Source of the DNA: Macrothele yani
Taxonomy: Eukaryota; Arthropoda; Arachnida; Araneae; Macrothelidae
Direction: 5' to 3'
Length of the DNA stretch: 64,000 bases
Assembly: GCA_039090855.1 (NCBI GenBank)
Contig: CM077023.1
Coordinates: 79,211,127-79,275,126, forward strand
Numbering within the stretch: position 1 is the first letter of the stretch; each line of letters starts with the position of its first letter. Under the pieces are notes generated by a model. It made no database searches. It saw only the letters and a program-made list of their open reading frames with translations, and was not told where the DNA came from. Below are positions 31,863-43,004 of this stretch, piece by piece. The translations under genes were made by a program, and so were the position numbers.

Positions 31863-32195
31863 TATTCTGCGCTTCCGGGTAATCACGGGAATGAATTCTA
31901 AACCTCCAGATTCGCTATATATGAATGCCGGTTGCTTCGACTAGCGAATCCTGTGATGGTTGTATTCCAATTAATCGGAAACTTGAAACTTGGTCATTCT
32001 GGGTGGTGTAGTGGTTAGCATACTCGGACGCTATCCGGAAGACGCGGTTTCAATTCCCGCTCCAGGACGACGAAATTTTCAAGTTTTCGGATATTATCTG
32101 ACTTAACATCCATGTCATGTTTACACCAATAAACGGATTCACGTCTTCCAAATTTGCATTGTGCAATGGTGTAATCCCGTATTTCATTTATTGTG
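31863..32195 (+). mobile_element. Inverted-repeat element carrying a tRNA-like core, unit B
   Basis: It carries the same parts as unit A with the core in opposite orientation: ATGCCGGTTGCTTCGACTAG, tRNA-like core, then TTTTCAAGTTTTC and the same right arm (ATTATCTGACTTAACATCCA ... TCCCGTATTTCATTTATTG) as at 31755-31862. The left arm is missing or diverged. Confidence 0.78.
31996..32068 (+). other. tRNA-like core (unit B), 73 nt
   Basis: A box TGGTGTAGTGGTTAGCAT, B box GGTTTCAATTCCC; 73 nt as in unit A. Outer pairing with CCAGGAC is weaker (ATTCTGG). The sequence resembles a Glu/Asp-type tRNA in its D arm. Confidence 0.65.
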
Positions 32196-32314
32196 ATTAG
32201 TCCTCCTACAGAAAAAATTAAATTATTTAAAAATGTATTCAGAAAAACAATAAGTTCTAACAGAAAATATAATGACTAATTCACTCACGTTAATAACAAA
32301 CGAAAAAAAATCAC

Positions 32315-32400
32315 CATCCAGGGATTGCAGTTGTGATCAACGGTAAGACACTCGCTTCCCGTTCAGGCGATCGCTGGTTCAAATCCCTCTAGGATCGAAT
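32315..32400 (+). repeat. Different tRNA-like SINE head
   Basis: CAACGGTAAGACACTCGC followed by CGCTGGTTCAAATCCCTC: an A-box-like segment and a perfect B box (GGTTCAAATCC) at tRNA spacing. The sequence is unrelated to the common SINE here. What follows (CTCGATGTGTTAATGTAGTA) could be its body. Single copy in the window. Confidence 0.5.
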
Positions 32401-34546
32401 CCGGAAGTGCTCGATGTGTTAATGTAGTACGCCGGGGAAAAAGCTAACCACAAAAGTCAGAACTGAAGAATCTGCGGAAAACCCAAAACAGATTTTTCTG
32501 AAACAAGTGGAATTACTGATTAAGGAAATTCTGCCAAAATACTAAAGTTAGAAAAAATTGAAACTTTTGAAACGAGGAAATTTTGTTAAAAGACGGGCAC
32601 CTACTGGCTACTTTGCTGCACACTATTTTCAGAAATTTTCCATGAATTCACACCACTTAATTTTTACAGTGTACGCCACAGAGTGACCAAAGCAATGGGA
32701 TGAGCTTTAAGCGCACAGGACGTATAACATATAAATACATTTTCATGGAACTCGGGCTGTTATTTTTTATCGAAAGCATTGATTTTGTCCAGGAATATTT
32801 TGGCATACCTATGTTGCGTATATAAGGTATCTTAATGCGACGTAGGAAAACCATTCCTGGCAGTGAAAGGCCAAACTGAGAGACACTTAAAAAAATGCCT
32901 ACCTTAATTCTGCAAAACGATGCCAAATTATTGATTGTTTGGTGGGCTGCCAAGGATTTGCACCAGAAAATGTTGTTGTGAGAGTCAGAATTAAGTTTCC
33001 ACTACAGGAGAACTTCCCTTTTCTTTGCGTGGACAAATATTCTACAGCTCAGGGATGTACTGATAGCCCCACAATCAAAGGGGCAACACGGCTAAGAGGG
33101 CAAACATATTTACAAAATTTTTAGCGGAATGAAGCTGGTTAAGAAATCAGCCGAGAATTTTGACGGCAGCTTTAAATGAAATATTAAAAACGAATCAATT
33201 TTTTTTCAATAAACAAGTACAATATTTCGAAATAATTTTCGCGGATTTAGTTCATAAAAATTGGGTGATGGGAAAGCAGCTATTCGAGAGGACTTGAGGC
33301 CCCTTTTCAGAGTCATAGCAATAGTTCCTATACGTATATGTTAACAGGAGAATGTGAAAGAAACATCAGTTCAATGAATGGAATTTTTATATCGATGGGG
33401 ATAAGGAGCTATGTATTTCGGTCGTTTGCACATAACTGCGCATCCTTCAGAATATAATAAATTAAACGATGTTTTTCGTGGGGACTTTTTCTTACGTGCA
33501 AAATATTGTGACATGATGTTAAATGTGTTTTTTATATTAAAGAGTAAATAATTTAAGAAGTTTTGCTTTTTCTGTGTGCCACAAATCCTAATTTTTACTT
33601 ATTTTCTTACTTATGTTTTGCATTTTTGTACGATTCGAAAAAGGTCATTAGACACTATCACACGGCAGTTACGAGTTCTACGTGTATGATCGTGAGGCAT
33701 TTCGAAAAAAAAAAAAAAAAAGAAAAAAGAGGATGGCCTTAGTGCACTAAAAAAATAAAATTTGCATATTATTAACTTGGATTTAAGTGTTTTGTAGTAC
33801 TTTGAATTCGTGTAAAACTATTATTATGACAGGTAATCTATGTCTGATGTTAACTGATGGAAACATCTTATTTCATAAATTCTAATTGCAATATAGGAAT
33901 TGTTACCAAGAGATAGTTTTGGTTGCCCCTGCTGAAATCAAGGCATGATGAGCATACCCTGATTTCTGAGGGGGTATACAAAAAAAAAAAAAAAAAAGCA
34001 ACTTGTAGTCGGCGCTTGTGTGCCAAAAGCAACATTCTTGTTTTGTTTTGTTCTTGCTTTTTTAACAAGGTGGCACTCTCAGAAGTTCTCGCTATGTTGA
34101 GTCACCAAAGAAGCTCAGGGAAGCTATTCGCAAGAAGTGGACAAGATGCATCTTCATTCTATCTTACAACACGACAAATCCCGACATCACACACACTCTC
34201 TTGAAACGTCTCTGCCCTCTGCGAACTGCGCTCAACAGTTTTATAAAAACCACCAAACATTATTTAATACTTAGACAACATTATTTCTTTTTGCCTTTTT
34301 GAACTTGTGTAAATTGGTTTTGTGGCGTACATTTTACGTCAGTACGAACTGTTGCATCTTGGTCTCGTCTACTTGTATTTAAAAGCGTCGCGGCTTGTAT
34401 GTGTGGCATTCTTTGGCTTAAGAATAAACTTGTAGCAAGCACGAAAGATCTCCCTTCTTTCGTACTTTTATCTGTATAGTGATTTTAGTTGTAAATAAAT
34501 TTCGTATTTTAACCATCGCACTTTAACAGTTTAAAAGTTTAGATAT
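32401..34546. other. No gene recognised
   Basis: Two kilobases with short frames only and A runs at 33704-33721 and 33980-33997. The stretch 34370-34520 has a TATA-like and an AATAAA-like site in LTR order, but no matching second copy. Confidence 0.4.
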
Positions 34547-36047
34547 TGTTACGACCCACCCCCGCCATTAATTTAGTAATTAATGGGCGTGGTGGAGGTA
34601 TGAAATTAATTAAGTATTAATTATGTTCGAGGCTTGATTGGAATTTAAAAGTGTAAGCAGCAGAGAAAGTTTTATGTGGGGGTTTGGAAAGAAAAGAAGC
34701 GAAAAATTCTCCCTCTGGCTGGGTGGTCTCAGAATAGCTCTGTTAGGTCATAAATATCAGGGCGTAGCTGACGGCCAGTATAAACAGGGAAAGAGGTACA
34801 TTTCGAAGAGGGCCACTTGTGTAAATGAATGAAGATGGGGGACAAAAGGTGTAGCAAATAATCGTAAATTCGTCGATTGTTTGGGGCATTTTCGAGAACA
34901 ATTGCTCTCTGTGTGTGTGGTCCGTGCAGAAAAATAAAATTTCGCACTTAGCGTGAAAATAAGGAAGAAAGTTTAGTTATCTGTATGCTCTCCGATGTGA
35001 AAGGCTGGATGCCTTGGATCTGCTACATGAATTGGAATAAATGAAGCAGCGAATCTCCCCGCATTTGGTAAGAAACGGAGATACAGCCACTCGGTGCAGC
35101 TTGACAAGCCAGTTTGCCATTAAGACAGCGGAATGCTGGAATCCGCATGTAGAGCAGAAATTTCTAGGCTGGGAGCCTAATGGAAATTAGCGATTGGTTG
35201 GCCCAATGAAAGCAAAGTTACAGAGGAATTAAGAAGTCTGCGAGTGGACAGTGGTCATTCTAATTGAAGCGAAGCTCGGGTTCGAGTCCAACTACGGCAG
35301 AGTGCAATCACCATCCTCTCCCTGAAGCGGCGAAGGAAGCGAGCTGCTAATGCGGGGCGAAGCGAGGCACCATGTGTGTGTGTGTGTGTGCGTGTGGCTA
35401 CGTAAGCAGCGCAGTCTCTACGTGTAAGTGCGACGGGATAAAGCCGGCGCAAGGAAAATTGGTAGCGTAAGAGCGGTGGCTTGGATACCTAACAAATATA
35501 CAGGTGAAAAGTTAAATCACAATTTGGATTTATTCTTGAAAGCATCCATGTAAGTAGAAACGTTTTGTTTTTATTGTTACATCTGCTACGCAATTAGTTG
35601 AGGAACTGAACTGATATATTGCAAGAACTGAACTGAGAAATAGTATGACTGAACTGTGGAATTTAAGTTCATTAAAACTATCTCGCGGGAACTGATTTAG
35701 GTCAAAGTTGACCCAATACTTATGTTCAGAAGACAGCTAAATTTTATTCGTATGTGTGCCATTGTTATGTTTTATAGCCAATTAAATATTTATTTAGGCA
35801 GTCAGCGCAGTCATAGAACCCATTATTTATGTGTACGCATTTGATTGGTTCAAATTGTTTAAGTGTATGCCCATACAATACAGTTTTCGCGCCAAGAACT
35901 ACGTCGAAGGATCGCAGAGAAGAAATATAATAATTGCTCGGCTACGGTTGTTAAATTGATTGACCGCGGTGGGATAATGACCCACTGTCGTAACATTTTG
36001 GTGGCGAACGGTGAATGCATAACCTAGCTCGGCCCGGTACCGTAACA
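34547..36047 (+). mobile_element. LTR of a retrotransposon, almost solo
   Basis: The segment 34547-35995 begins TGTTACGAC and ends GTCGTAACA, a perfect 9-bp inverted pair as at LTR ends, and is 1,449 bp long. It is followed by TTTTGGTGGCGAACGGTGA, which looks like a primer-binding-site leader, and then after 50 bp by CCGTAACA, the end of a second LTR. ATAT flanks both sides (34543-34546, 36048-36051). The best reading is an element that lost its whole inside and most of one LTR. No coding region remains; gypsy type is a guess from the leader. Confidence 0.65.
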
Positions 36048-36052
36048 ATATC

Positions 36053-36883
36053 ATGCTAAGAGAGCGTATTTATTACTACCATTATTAGTAATTCCACATA
36101 CGTCATATAGCACTGATTTGGTACCCTTGACTTTCACCGGTTCTGTTCCATTAAACAAAGTTCCCGTGATCAATGAGTCTGAAAATACAGATGAAGTTAA
36201 ACACTGTGAGAACTTGAGGCAGACAGCAGTCCGCGTAATTTTTCGAAGTTGGTTACACATGTTGGGTTGAACAATGGTGTAAATTCCTGATTTCAGCGAG
36301 AAATATTTTGAGTAGCATCATTACATTTAGCTGATCTCAGCGCATTTTTAAACGAAATTTCATCAAAATATCTTAACTAGCAGAGGAGTTACTGTATTTG
36401 CAAAGAGGTATTGCTTTTATACAACAATCCTCGTTTTAGTCAGTTGAGGCGCACTAGTCCTGCAAAATTCTCAAAGAAACTCATCGCAAAAAAAAAAAAA
36501 AAAAAAATGAATTGATTGATTGATTAATAATGAAGAAGAATTCTGTCATGCAGAGTTTTCTACAGCCAAAATAATGTAAACAAAATTTGATCGAAATGAG
36601 AATAAAGGTTAGAATCACTTTTCGTGGACACTTAATAAATCCATAGAGTAAAATCAATTTCACATTGATTTTCTTCGTAGCAGATCTGAAAGCTCATCTT
36701 AGGAGAAGGAGGTAGGTTGCTCCGGTGTAAATAGAGAAAGAGAGAGACTTAGTGAGGGCACATATACACACTATAAACTTGAAGCGCTGCCCGTTCCTGG
36801 TATCGCCAAACTTTTTTGAATTGTCCATTGTTCTAAATTTTTGTATCACAAACTGCGAACAAGAACTGAAAAATCAGCATTAT
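36053..36883. other. No feature seen
   Basis: AT-rich sequence with an A run at 36488-36507. Confidence 0.45.
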
Positions 36884-37274
36884 TGTTGGATGTTAGCGTC
36901 TTTTGCTCGTTTCCTTTAATTTTTCATCGGACACCTGCTGCAAGTTGTTTACATTTGCGTTAATGCCGAGCAGCCAGCAAGCGGTGCGTTGCAAGGAGTT
37001 ATGGGATCACGACCCTGGACAATTCTTGAGAAGGAGAGACGAGATGTTAGCGTCCTTTCGCTGTGTGTGTGTGAACATGCTGTATTTGTTGTTCTTACAA
37101 AAACTGCTCTAAAAGAGTATTATCATTACCTAAAAGGATTCTCGAGAGATCATACAAAGTATTTTCCGTGAACTCCTAAAAGGAATATTAATCATAGTAA
37201 GACTGTTTAAAACAGACTAAATAGAAAGCAAAGTTCGTTGTTAATAATAACTCATTCGTTTTATGTTTATTACA

Positions 37275-38815
37275 CACTGCCGGGCAATTGCTAAGGACGG
37301 ATGACAATAGCAACGATAGCAACCATAAAATGGAAGGCAGGAAAATGTGGAAATTAGCATAAGTGCGGGATACAGTAAGACGTGTTGTGCGTATGCAAAT
37401 TTTGGATTGCCGAACTTGTTCGTGAGGTCTAAGCGCTGATAAGAGATATAAAGGATTTGACGCGTATTGACCGTTGTTGTTCAAACGCAAAGTTGAAAGG
37501 GAAAGAATCAATTGACGAACTTGCAATTTTCAGTATGTCTTCCCGACATCACCTAGATGATTTTACGCGTGGCCGTATTATTGGCAAGATTGAAGAAGGG
37601 CGAAAAATAACAGATGTTTCCAGGGAGTTCGACGTCAGCCACAGTGTTGTTTCAAGGCTTTGGAAATCATTTCAAACAAATGGAGAGTGTATCAAACGTC
37701 ACGGAGGAGGTCGTGTTCGCAGTACGACACCTTCAGAAGATCGGTATATAGTGCTATCAACAAAAAGACACCGGCGCAGCACAGCTAGTGAGGTAGCAAA
37801 TCAGTTTATGGCTGCTACTGGCAAGCGGATCTCCCGAAAAACTGTCGCCAGACGTTTTCTTGAAGGAGGACTATACGCCCGCCGTCCTGTTGTGTGCATC
37901 CCATTTTCCAGACGTCACCGTACCGCCCGTTTGCAATGGTGCCAACAACATCGCAATTGGACTGATAACGACTGGTCTGCTGTCCTCTTCTCAGATGAGA
38001 GTAGATACAGTCTATCGTCTGATTGTCGACGACAACTGATCTGGCGTAATAGTGGTACTGCTTATTTTCCAGCAAACATACAGGAAAGGTACCGATATCC
38101 GACATGTAGTGTCATGGTATGGGCTGGAATAATGATCGATGGCCGTACGTCCCTCTATGTGCTTCCAACTGGGACTGTGACTGGTCAACGATAAATTAAT
38201 GATGTTCTGCTACCTCATGTTCGCATGTTCCGTAATGCTGTCGGTGATAGATTCATTTTCATGGACGACAACGCAACATGTCATCGAACAGTCGCTGTCC
38301 AGGAGTGTCTTGAGAGCGAGGATATTCAACGCCTCGTATGGCCAGCACGTTCTCCAGATCTGAATCCCATTGAAAATGTGTGGGATGCTTTGGGGAGGAG
38401 TCTTGCTGGTCGCCAATGCCCTCCAATAAACAAGGACACCCTCATCCATGCACTGACAGAGGAATGGGATAAATTACCCCAACAGCTGCTTGATAAAGTT
38501 GTGCAAAGCATGACACGACGTGTGGAATCTTGCATCGCCCTCCATGGTGGCCATATCCCGGATTGACATCTTACGCCGGAACGCCTGCTGACGGTAATTG
38601 CATTTTTTTCACGTTTACGTATTCTGCACAAAATGGCCTGTTTGTCCCTTGAACACGTTCCAAAGCCTTCTGGATTTCAGAGCATAATAAATTGTCTTTC
38701 TTGTAATGTCCTGGCATTCTGACATTATTTTATTTCACTTGGCATCCAACCACACTTACTTTTTTATGCGCTATATAGCGATTTATGATCCGTCCTTAGC
38801 AATTGTCCAGCAGTG
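37275..38815 (+). mobile_element. Tc1-like transposon inside the copia LTR (copy 1)
   Basis: The left end CACTGCCGGGCAATTGCTAA and the right end (reversed) CACTGCTGGACAATTGCTAA begin inverted repeats. TATAT follows on the right; on the left the TA is followed by an extra CA. The 3' LTR shows the uninterrupted site (TTATTATATATCCG). The second copy at 52364-53905 has nearly the same length (1,542 bp). Confidence 0.95.
37535..38566 (+). pseudogene. Tc1-like DD34E transposase with one nonsense codon
   Basis: A 343-residue frame from MSSRHHLDDF, with one internal stop (TAA at 38192-38194, where copy 2 reads TAC). Residues 1-60 form the first helix-turn-helix (VSREFDVSHSVVSRLWKSF) and residues 60-115 the second (ITRKTVARR-like). 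The catalytic residues are Asp154 (LFSDESRY), the Asp of FMDDNATCH and the Glu of DLNPIENVWD, with 34 residues between the last two. All three are kept. A 25-codon upstream extension (from 37457) is also open but starts in the leader. One base change separates this gene from an open frame, so it was probably active recently. Confidence 0.92.
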
Positions 38816-39059
38816 TATATCCGTCAATTTTTGATAGCGTCTTAGTTGTGTGTTTAATCAAGAATAAATAACGAAAAACTTAAATCAGGAGTCTGTCGAT
38901 TATGAACATACTTACCGTTGCAAATCATTTCATAGTTTTTTAAATTACACCATCGTCATTTTTGATTATGAAACTGAAGACCAGTTTCATATCGCAGCTT
39001 CGGAAATAAGTGAAAAGAAAAGGCACAAGTACTTAGTGCAAAGCAAAACAGTCAGCAAA

Positions 39060-40007
39060 ATGGCGATGTCGAAAGAATATATTCACATAGAAAAACTGAC
39101 AGAAACTAACCATGCAACGTGGAAATTTAGGATGGAAATGTTGTTAATCAGAAAAAACCTAAGTGATGTAGTGTTTGAACCCAAAACACAAACTGTAGAT
39201 GAAACATGGGTTAAAAAGGATAGGCAATGCAGAGCATTAATTTGTTTGTATATCGTTTTTTAACATTTGTATCACGTGTTACACGAGACCAGTGCAAAGG
39301 ATACCTGGAACAAACTCCAACGAGTACATGAAAGAACCAATTTATCCAGTAAACTGTATTTGTTAAGAAAATTGTACAGTATAAAATACACTGAATCGAT
39401 TCCAATGCAATCGCACATTAAAGAAGTAAGCGAACTGGGAGAGAAGTTAAACAATATTGTGAAAAAAATAAAAGAAACCCATATAGTAGCAATTTTGTTG
39501 TGTAGTATGCCACAAAGTTATAGTACATTGATAACAGCTCTGGAAAGCAAAAATGAAGAGGAACTATCACTGGATTATGCGAAATCTAAATTAATTGACG
39601 AGTATGAGAGAAGAATGCATATTAAGGAGGGGTCAGTTGCACACTCTGAAACACAATTTTCAGTTTATAAAACAAAGAATAATTTTACTGTCCCTAATTT
39701 TAAAGCCAAAAGATATTGTATTTATTGTCACAAGTCAAATCATGTTAGAAATGAGTGTTGGCATCTGAATGCTAATAATAAACATAGTAATATTCACAAA
39801 GGTCAAACAAAGTTTACTCCTAAGCAGCCGATTTGTAACGGTAAAATACAAAGTAATAACAACCTGCCACACAAGTTGAACATATGTAGCAAAAATGAAA
39901 ATGTGGAGAACGATTTTTGTGCTAGCGTTACAAGCAAAGATACAAAACTTGATATAACAAAGAATGATGTACAAAGAGCATTAGTATCACAAAACAGGAG
40001 CAACTAG
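39060..40007 (+). pseudogene. Copia gag
   Basis: Starts at MAMSKEYIHIEKLTETN (39060). An in-frame TAA at 39261-39263 splits it; the frame then continues from 39267. The middle holds the copia gag helices (KDTWNKLQRVHER, then LRKLYSIKYTES). The zinc knuckle CIYCHKSNHVRNEC fits CX2CX4HX4C. In life it would form the particle shell and bind RNA. The protease active site that should follow (D-S-G-A) is lost in a stop-rich stretch at 40005-40020. Confidence 0.88.
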
Positions 40008-40009
40008 CC

Positions 40010-42360
40010 ATATGTGTAGTGACATAAAATTCTTTTATAGAATTACAGAAAAATCAAATGAAAATGTAACCATAGCAAATGGTCATATGTTGAAGTCAAA
40101 AGGTTTTGGAGAAGGTAAGGTACTAGTGAAAATTCTAGAGGATTAATGTTCATACCCTTAGTCTATCAAATGTTTTGCATGTCCCAAACCTAGTTGGAAA
40201 TCTATTATCAGTTAAAGTGCTTGCTAGTAAAGGCTCTACAGTACTATTTGAAGAAAATACTTGCACTATAAACAAAGGTCAAACCATAGTTGCAAATGCC
40301 ATTGCCACAGATGGTTTATTTGAACTCATCGTTTTTAAAGATAAAGATAAACAATTTACAAACTGCGTAACGCAATTGGGGAATAATATGTGTAAAAATG
40401 AAAACTGCATTTATAAATGGCATCTCAGACTAAGACCAGAAGTATTGAAGCAATTAAAGAAATGGAAAATCAAAATTTAGCTAAAGGTATGAAAATAAAT
40501 CATTGTAAGCATAGTTTTTATTGCGATTCATGCATTAGAGCGAAACTTACAGAGAAACCATACCCGAAACACGCATCTTACAGAGCGAAAGAACCGTTGA
40601 AACTAATACACTCATATGTATGTGGGCCTTTTGAAGTTGAAAGCTTGGGAAGAAAAAGATATTTCCTGTCTTTTATAGATGATTTCAGAGTAGATATGCA
40701 ACAGAATATGTGATAAGTAGAAAAGATGAAGTATTGGCAAAGTTGAAAGAATTTGTTAGTTCTACTACAAATAAATTTAATAGAAAAGTAAAAATTTTGA
40801 GAACAGATACTGGCCTAGAATACTGCAGTAAAGAAGTTGAAGAGTATTTAACCAAAGAAGGTATTGTTCATCAAACTTCTATAGTGTATTCACCAGCTCA
40901 AAATGAAGTAGCCGAAAGAAAAAATCGATCGTTAGTTGAAATGTGCAAAGCAATGCTAATTAAAGCAAATTTACCAAAAGCATATTGGGGAGAAGCAGTG
41001 CTAACAGTAACGTATTTGCAAAATAGATTAGTCATTAAAGCAAGTAACAAAACTCCGTATGAGTTGTGGAATGGAGTCAGACCAAATATCAATCATTTAA
41101 AAGTGTTTGGATGTAAAGTCTACTACTACATTCATAAACAGAAAAGAAGGAAATTAGATGACAAAGCAGTTGAAGGTACATTCATCGGTTATGATTTTAG
41201 ATCAAAGGGATATCGAGTTTAAGTTGGAGGAAGAAACGTTGTCGTGTCAAGATCGGTAAAATTCTTTGAAAATCAATTTAGCTAGGAAAACGAAGAAACT
41301 GAAGAACAAGGAGATTTTAATCTCGTACAATTAGGAAGTTTGAATTATTCAGAAAGCGCAGATATTGAAAATGAAATACAGAAGACTCAACAAGAAGAAA
41401 GCACTGAAGAAATTTCAGAAGAGCAAGAAACTGAATCAGGCCTAAACATTAATTTACCTGGAGTTTCTGGGCGTTTAAATAAAGGAGTTCCACCAGAACG
41501 ATTTGGATTTAAAGCAAAAACAAACCAAACTTCTAACTCAGATCCAAAATCTCTAAGTGATATACAAGATCTTCCAGAAAGAGAGAGAACAAAATGGCAA
41601 AATGCAATGAAAGAAGAAATAAAGTCTCTAAAAGCAAATAATACTTGGTGATTAACAGAGTTACCAAATGGAAAGAAAGATATAGGAAGAAAATGGATCT
41701 TCAAGACAAAATGTAATGATAAACGTCAAGTAACAAAGTATAAGGCCAGATTAGTAGCAAAAGGATATGACCAAAAATATGGGTCAGACTACGATGAAAC
41801 TTTTGCACCAGTAGTTAAGCACACCACAATAAGATCTTTTCTTACTACCGCGGCATATAAACAAATGCACGTACACCATATTGATATTAAATCTGCGTAT
41901 TTGAATGCAAAATTAACTGAGGAAATATATGTGAAGCAACCAGAAGGTTTTGAAGTGAAAGGAGAAGAACACAAAGTTTGCAAATTGGACAAATATATAT
42001 ATGGTTTAAAGCAAGCAGCAAAAGCGTAGAATAACTAAATAGAACAAACGTTGGAAAATCTTGGATTTGCTAAAAGCAAGGCCTATTATTGTCTATTTTT
42101 CAAGACAGAAGAAGAAAATCCTGTGTATTTTATTCTGTATGTAGACGACATTTTGATCAGCGGTAAAAATGTTGCAGAAATAAAAAGTGTAATAGAAGAA
42201 TTGCAGAAAAGGTACGAAGTGACACGTTTAGGTGAAGTGCAGTAGTACTTAGGAATCGAAATGCAGAAAAACGAAGATGGAAGTTTTCATTTAAGCCAAA
42301 GGAACAAAATTCAAGAAATGGTCGAAAAGTTTGGATTAAAGGAGGCAAAACTAAGTAACA
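40010..42360 (+). pseudogene. Copia pol: protease tail, integrase, reverse transcriptase
   Basis: The order is visible on the plus strand. 40010-40145 holds the end of the protease region, 40175-40480 the pre-integrase domain (VPNLVGNLLSV), and 40500-40700 the integrase finger and first catalytic block, where Asp reads Tyr (HSYVCGPF). 40710-41222 is the integrase core with RTDTGLEY and the Glu of NEVAERKN. 41655-42345 is the reverse transcriptase with VAKGYDQ, HHIDIKSAYLNA and the YVDD box (about 42141-42152). Stops occur at about 41220, 41280, 41649, 42027 and 42243, and frame changes near 40480 and 40700. Confidence 0.9.
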
Positions 42361-42468
42361 CTACCTGGAATACTGTGCGTCGCAAAACAACATTGCAGAC
42401 CTCATGACAAAACCACTTCCACATCCAGCATTTACAAAATTCAGAAAGGAATTTGGAATTAACTAGCG
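42361..42468 (+). pseudogene. Copia RNase H, last residues only
   Basis: The frame EYCASQNNIADLMTKPL (42367-42417) and FTKFRKEFG are the very end of copia pol. The preceding RNase H domain is gone: the reverse transcriptase breaks off near LKEAKLSN and joins this tail, so a deletion junction lies near 42360. Confidence 0.85.
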
Positions 42469-42485
42469 CGGACGCAGGAAGAGTT

Positions 42486-43004
42486 CGTTGGATGTTAGCG
42501 TCATTTGCTAGTTTCCCTTTTTTTCATCGGACACCTGCCGCAAGTTGTTTACATTTGCGTGATGCCGAGCAGCCAGCAAGCGGTGCGTTGCAAAGAATTA
42601 TGGGATCACGACCCTGGACAATTGTTGAGAAAGAGAGAGGAGATGTTAGCGTCCCTGTGCTGTGTGTGTGTGAACATGCTGTATTTGTTGTTCTTACGAA
42701 AACTGCTCTAAAAAAGTATTATCATTACCTAAAAGGATTCTCGAGAGATTACACAAAGTGTTTTCCGTGAACTCCTAAAAGGAATATTAATCATGGTAAG
42801 ACTGTTTAAAACAGACTAAATAGAAGGCAAAGTTCGTTTTCAATAATAACTCATTCGTTTTATGCTTATTATATATCCGCAACTTTTGATAGCGTCTTAG
42901 TTGTGGGTTTAATCAAGAATAAATAACGAAAAACTTAAATCAGGAGTCTGTCGATTATGAACATAGTTACCGTTGCAAATCATTTAATAGTTTTTTAACT
43001 TACA
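42486..43004 (+). repeat. Copia 3' LTR
   Basis: 519 bp, uninterrupted. It is preceded by a purine-rich stretch (GGACGCAGGAAGAG) that could be the polypurine tract. It contains GAATAAATAACG near the end, a likely polyadenylation site. Confidence 0.9.

Larger units (their letters stand above)
36884..38949 (+). repeat. Copia 5' LTR, split by a transposon
   Basis: 36884-37274 and 38816-38949 together match the 3' LTR at 42486-43004. The gap is exactly the Tc1-like element plus one TA. Confidence 0.9.
36884..43004 (+). mobile_element. Copia-type LTR retrotransposon, dead, with nested Tc1
   Basis: Two LTRs enclose gag and pol in copia order: gag, protease, integrase, reverse transcriptase, RNase H tail. 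The 5' LTR starts TGTTGGATG and the 3' LTR CGTTGGATG; both end ATAGTTTTTTAA...TTACA. Without the Tc1-like insert at 37275-38815 the 5' LTR is about 523 bp, against 519 bp for the 3' LTR. LTR identity looks around 95 percent by eye. The coding part has several stops and frame changes and a deletion in RNase H. Confidence 0.93.

Noticed and set aside
32657..32953. 98-codon minus-strand frame
   Set aside because: No recognisable motif, no family context and a composition expected by chance.
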